Shown here in pieces: positions 5,707 to 8,486 of a stretch of DNA of 8,486 bases (its first letter is position 1; each line of letters opens with the position of its first letter). The DNA is taken from assembly GCA_947068385.1 (NCBI GenBank), contig CAMTBF010000127.1, positions 1 to 8,486 on the forward strand, in the 5' to 3' direction. Under the pieces are notes generated by a model. The model saw only the letters and a program-made list of their open reading frames with translations, was not told the DNA's origin and did no database searches. The stretch is from an uncultured Lachnospiraceae bacterium. Its GTDB lineage: Bacteria > Bacillota > Clostridia > Lachnospirales > Lachnospiraceae. Position numbers and translations under genes: made by a program.

Positions 5707-5751
5707 CACAGGATCTGCGGAACCCCTTTCCGCTGCATCCTGTGTTTTTTT
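5707..5751 (+). terminator. Rho-independent terminator after the acidic membrane protein
   Basis: CACAGGAT...GCGGAA pairs with TTCCGC...ATCCTGTG (5707-5744) around a small loop, with a short internal mismatch (CT against TGC), and is followed by seven T residues (5745-5751). It begins 47 nt after the stop codon. On the minus strand the hairpin has no T-run, so it does not obviously serve the convergent MocR gene. Confidence 0.92.
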
Positions 5752-5796
5752 GCGCTCCGCGTTCCCATAGCCCCGTTTCCCGCGGCCTCTCCGCCC

Positions 5797-7326
5797 TTAC
5801 CCCTTTCCCTTCCAGGCCTCCCGCAGGAGCGACGCGCCCTCCCGGATCTGCCTTTCATCCAGCCCGCCGAAGCCCAGCAGCACCGTCCGGCTGTCAGGGG
5901 CCTCCTCCACCATGCTCTCGGACAGGCCATAGACCCGCACGCCGCGCTCTGCGGCCCTCCGCACCAGCTCCCCCTCCCCCATGCCGCCCTTGGCGGTGAG
6001 CAGCAGATGCAGCCCCGCGTTCTCCCCCGACACCTGGAAGGCATCCCGCATGTCTGCCAGGCATTCCAGGAGCAGGTCATGCTTCGCCCGGTATATCTTG
6101 CGCATCTTGTTCAGATGCCGCTCGAAATGTCCCGCCCCGATGAACTGGTTGAGGATGCTCTGGTCGATACGGGAAACCGTACAGGAATAGACGGAGCAGT
6201 TCCTCCTGTACCGCGCCAGCAGCGCCTCCGGCAGCACCAGGAAGCTCACCCGGATGGCGGGGGCGATGGCCTTGGAGAAGGTGCCCATATAGATGACCTT
6301 GCCATGCCTGTCCGAGGCCAGGAGGGCCGGGATGGGCTTGCCCCGGAAGCGGAACTCGCTGTCGTAATCGTCCTCTATCAGGTATCTGTCCCTCCCGCCG
6401 TCCGCCCATTTCAACAGCTCCATCCGCCGCCCGATGGGCATCACCGTCCCCGTGGGGAACTGATGGGAGGGCATCACATAGGCGGCCTTCACATCCGCCT
6501 CCTCCAGCCTGTCCGCCCGCATGCCGCTCTCGTCCATGTCCACCGTGGCGATTTTGTAGGCGAAGGAGCGGAATATCCGGTAGGACCTGATGTAGGTGGG
6601 ATTCTCCATGGCGATCCGCACATGGCGGCCCAGGATCTTCTCCAGCAGGAGCAGAAGGTAGTCGTTTCCGGCCCCCACGATAATCTGCTCCGGCCTGCAG
6701 TCCACCCCCCTGGAGGAATGGAGGTAGCGTCCGATCGTGCAGCGCAGCCCGTAGTCCCCCTGGGCCTCCCCCTTGGCGAACAGGTCGCTGTTGGCATAGG
6801 TCAGGATGTTCTTCGAGATCTTCTTCCAGACGCTGAAGGGGAATCCGGTCATGTCGATGTCATAGGGAGAGAAGTCCACAGGCACCCGGGCGTCCATGCC
6901 CCCGGGACGCTGCGTTTCGTTCCCGCCCGGCACTGCGCTTCCCTGCCGCCGCACTGCTGCCCTGTGCCCTCCCGCGGCCCTGTCCCCCTGTCCGGGCCTC
7001 CCGCCCTGTCCTCCCGCCGGTCCATCCTCCGGGGAAGCGCCGGGCAGCGCCATATCCCCCTCCAGCAGCAGCAAGTCCTCCAGGGGACAGACGAAATATC
7101 CCCTGTAGGGCCTGGACTCGATGTAGCCCTCGCTCTGCAGCTGCCCGTAGGCATAGTCCACGGTGCTCCTGGCCACCTGGAGATATTCCGCCAGAGAACG
7201 CGTAGAGGGAAGCCTCTCCCCTGAGAGAAGCTTCCCGCTCCTGATTTCCCCTCTGATATGCCGGTATATCTGCTCATACAGGCGGCTGTCCCCATCCGTC
7301 CGTATCTGAAATGTCATTTCATTCAA
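5797..7326 (-). CDS. MocR-type regulator: GntR winged helix fused to a PLP-dependent aminotransferase-like domain
   Basis: 509 residues, usual for MocR/PdxR/GabR proteins. Residues about 12-80 are a GntR winged helix (RLYEQIYRHIRGEIRSGKL, then LPSTRSLAEYLQVARSTVDYAYGQLQSEGYIESRPYRGYFV). Residues about 150-509 are a fold-type I aminotransferase-like domain with PSHQFPTG (286-293), EDDYDSEF (318-325) and the PLP-binding lysine K352 in GTFSKAIAPAIR. Such proteins act as transcription factors that sense PLP or an amino-compound adduct; the target here is unknown and no vitamin B6 or GABA genes are in view. The start is TTG 7326, with GGGAG 6-7 nt before it; ATG 7317 is 15 nt away and less likely. 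It follows the DUF2225 gene by 13 nt, so it is probably cotranscribed. Odd: the interdomain linker (about residues 95-148) is an unusually Gly/Arg/Gln/Ala-rich low-complexity stretch. Confidence 0.93.
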   Translation of the reverse strand: MNEMTFQIRTDGDSRLYEQIYRHIRGEIRSGKLLSGERLPSTRSLAEYLQVARSTVDYAYGQLQSEGYIESRPYRGYFVCPLEDLLLLEGDMALPGASPEDGPAGGQGGRPGQGDRAAGGHRAAVRRQGSAVPGGNETQRPGGMDARVPVDFSPYDIDMTGFPFSVWKKISKNILTYANSDLFAKGEAQGDYGLRCTIGRYLHSSRGVDCRPEQIIVGAGNDYLLLLLEKILGRHVRIAMENPTYIRSYRIFRSFAYKIATVDMDESGMRADRLEEADVKAAYVMPSHQFPTGTVMPIGRRMELLKWADGGRDRYLIEDDYDSEFRFRGKPIPALLASDRHGKVIYMGTFSKAIAPAIRVSFLVLPEALLARYRRNCSVYSCTVSRIDQSILNQFIGAGHFERHLNKMRKIYRAKHDLLLECLADMRDAFQVSGENAGLHLLLTAKGGMGEGELVRRAAERGVRVYGLSESMVEEAPDSRTVLLGFGGLDERQIREGASLLREAWKGKG

Positions 7327-7339
7327 AACGCTCTCCCGT

Positions 7340-8197
7340 TCACCCCTGCTGTCTCTTCTTCATGTCCAGCATCACCTGGTCCTTCATGTCCCTGGCCTTG
7401 TCCTTGATGCGGGAGTTGGCCGTCCTGGAGGTGATGATGCTGCTCAAGAGCCTTATGGACATATCGTAATCCTGGAACCGCGCCGCCAGCACCGCCAGCA
7501 GGTAGTCCACCGTGACCTCGTTCATGCCGCACAGGGGGAACATCTCCGTCTGCCTGGCCTCCGTGAAGCCCTTGTAGGCATTGGCCAGAAGCTCGTTCTC
7601 CTGGGTCTCCCATTCGGCCACGCGCTTTTCGTCCACCTGGGCCCCTTCCTCCTTCAGGCTCTCCAGATAGCCTCTCGTAAGCCATGCGTATTTCAGGCAT
7701 ATGTACGCTTTCTCGCTGGGCTTCGCGCGCCTTACCACAGCTCCCACCAAAGCCAGCTTGTACCGCTGTATGGCCTCCTCATAGGTATAGGTCTCGCCCT
7801 GGCTGGGCGGGATGCGCACGGTCTGGCTGATCTTCTCCCGGATCAGCTTGGCCTGGCTGGAGGTGATGCCGGTGAAATAGCGCATCAGCGCGGCATAGCC
7901 GCAGATCGGGCACATCACCACCTCGTACTTGGAGGCATCGATCCCGTCATACCTGGCCCGGAGGTCCGCATCCGTGCCCAGGAGCTTGGCCTTGTTGGAC
8001 TTCATGACCTTGGAGGTGAAGGAGCTGTCGCACACCGGGCAGACGAAGGATCTGTCATAGATCAGATCCTTCTCCTGGGGCTTCGGCGCAGCCGCCTGCT
8101 CCTGCTTCTCCGATTCCTTTTTCTTCGGCTCCTCAAAGAGGCTCACATCCTCCAGGTTCCCCAGGCCCAGACTCCTCAACCCCGATAAAATCCCCAT
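7340..8197 (-). CDS. DUF2225 family protein (zinc ribbon plus helical C-terminus)
   Basis: 285 residues from ATG 8197 (MGILSGLRSLGLGNLE), which has a G-rich ribosome binding site 5 nt before it and matches the family start as I recall it; a GTG at 8212 would add five residues. After a Lys/Glu/Gln-rich stretch (about 22-44), two CxxC knuckles (C53-P-V-C56 and C96-P-I-C99) flank the conserved segment FTSKV.KSNKAKLLGTDADLRARY.GID, typical of DUF2225, and probably bind one zinc ion. The C-terminal half (about 140-275) is helical and TPR-like. It has no signal peptide or membrane segment, so it is probably cytoplasmic. The molecular function of the family is not established to my knowledge. It lies 45 nt downstream of glnS with no terminator in the gap and 13 nt upstream of the MocR gene, so the three are likely one operon. 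Confidence 0.9.
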   Translation of the reverse strand: MGILSGLRSLGLGNLEDVSLFEEPKKKESEKQEQAAAPKPQEKDLIYDRSFVCPVCDSSFTSKVMKSNKAKLLGTDADLRARYDGIDASKYEVVMCPICGYAALMRYFTGITSSQAKLIREKISQTVRIPPSQGETYTYEEAIQRYKLALVGAVVRRAKPSEKAYICLKYAWLTRGYLESLKEEGAQVDEKRVAEWETQENELLANAYKGFTEARQTEMFPLCGMNEVTVDYLLAVLAARFQDYDMSIRLLSSIITSRTANSRIKDKARDMKDQVMLDMKKRQQG

Positions 8198-8242
8198 ACT
8201 TATCCCCCCCACACCGCCCCGGGACGGCTTTTGGATTCTGCC

Positions 8243-8486
8243 TTAAGACTGCTTCGGCAGCACGTAAGAGCTCTTCAGCGACACGATGCGGTTGAACACC
8301 AGGGCATCCGGCCTGGAGTCCTTCGCGTCCACGCAGAAGAATCCCTGCCTCACGAACTGGAAGCGCTCATACTCCTTTGCCCCCGCAAAGGCAGGCTCCA
8401 GCTTGCAGTCCTTCATGACCGTGAGGGAATTGGGGTTCAGGTTCAGGCTCCCGTCCTCATTGTACACGCCCTTCTCCTCATCGATG
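8243..8486 (-). CDS. glnS: Glutaminyl-tRNA synthetase, C-terminal end (partial, N-terminus off window)
   Basis: The last 80 codons before the TAA at 8243-8245; the frame continues off the right edge. The sequence has the C-terminal beta-barrel (anticodon-binding) signature of bacterial GlnRS: NPNSLTVMKDCKLEP, then ERFQFVRQGFFCVDAKDS and VFNRIVSLKSSY close to the end. GlnRS charges tRNA-Gln with glutamine in the cytoplasm. The catalytic Rossmann domain with HIGH and KMSKS-type motifs lies outside the window, so integrity cannot be checked. Many Firmicutes lack GlnRS and use GatCAB transamidation instead, so its presence is a useful lineage clue. The gene is probably first or early in the run that continues into the DUF2225 gene. 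Confidence 0.93.
   Translation of the reverse strand, partial: IDEEKGVYNEDGSLNLNPNSLTVMKDCKLEPAFAGAKEYERFQFVRQGFFCVDAKDSRPDALVFNRIVSLKSSYVLPKQS

Noticed and set aside
5554..7224. A 556-codon open frame on the plus strand opposite the MocR gene
   Set aside because: It starts inside the acidic protein gene, crosses a strong terminator and is antisense to an unmistakable regulator. Its length is explained by high GC and few stop codons.
8198..8242. GC-rich inverted sequence (CCGTCCC/GGGGCGG) between glnS and the DUF2225 gene
   Set aside because: The arms abut with no loop and no T-run follows, so it is not a credible terminator.

Overview
The window looks like chromosomal DNA of a GC-rich anaerobic member of the Clostridia, most likely Lachnospiraceae. 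The reasons are GGAG-type ribosome binding sites, TATAAT-type promoters in short AT-rich gaps between GC-rich genes, a bacterial-type glutaminyl-tRNA synthetase, and neighbours of the DUF2225 and DUF6062 types, which I associate with this group. Assignment is from recalled family patterns, not from a search. I see no tRNA, rRNA, insertion sequence, CRISPR array or phage gene.

Layout. (1) 1-2043, minus strand: a two-gene unit. An AlgI/PatA-type MBOAT O-acyltransferase (TTG start) is followed after 24 nt by a membrane-anchored protein with a long Gly/Pro/Glu/Ser linker; it runs off the left edge just as an SGNH-hydrolase GDS block begins. Such pairs usually O-acetylate a cell-surface or exported polysaccharide. 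(2) 2044-2323: an AT-rich promoter region for the MBOAT gene and a strong terminator for the next gene. (3) 2324-3538, minus: a Cys- and Trp-free 404-residue protein with two tandem copies of a FliD C-terminus-like module. No other flagellar gene is in the window, but a sigma-28-like site lies upstream. (4) 3539-3721: a divergent promoter region. (5) 3722-4480, plus: a DUF6062-type protein with two CxxC...CxxH modules. (6) 4485-5087, minus: a TetR-family regulator, convergent with the previous gene and only 4 nt from it. (7) 5088-5264: a second divergent control region with two inverted repeats near the TetR promoter. (8) 5265-5660, plus: a small single-pass membrane protein with a very acidic tail, ending at a strong terminator. 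(9) 5797-8486, minus: a tight three-gene run, glnS (3' part only), a DUF2225 zinc-ribbon/TPR-like protein, and a MocR-type GntR/aminotransferase regulator.

How they may work together. The most unexpected signal is a 20-bp element (18/20 identical) found in both AT-rich gaps, at nearly the same distance (about 115 and 127 nt) upstream of the FliD-like gene and the MBOAT gene, in the same orientation. This hints at shared control of a filament-like protein and a surface O-acetylation pair. That link is inference. The glnS, DUF2225 and MocR genes are probably cotranscribed housekeeping and regulatory functions.
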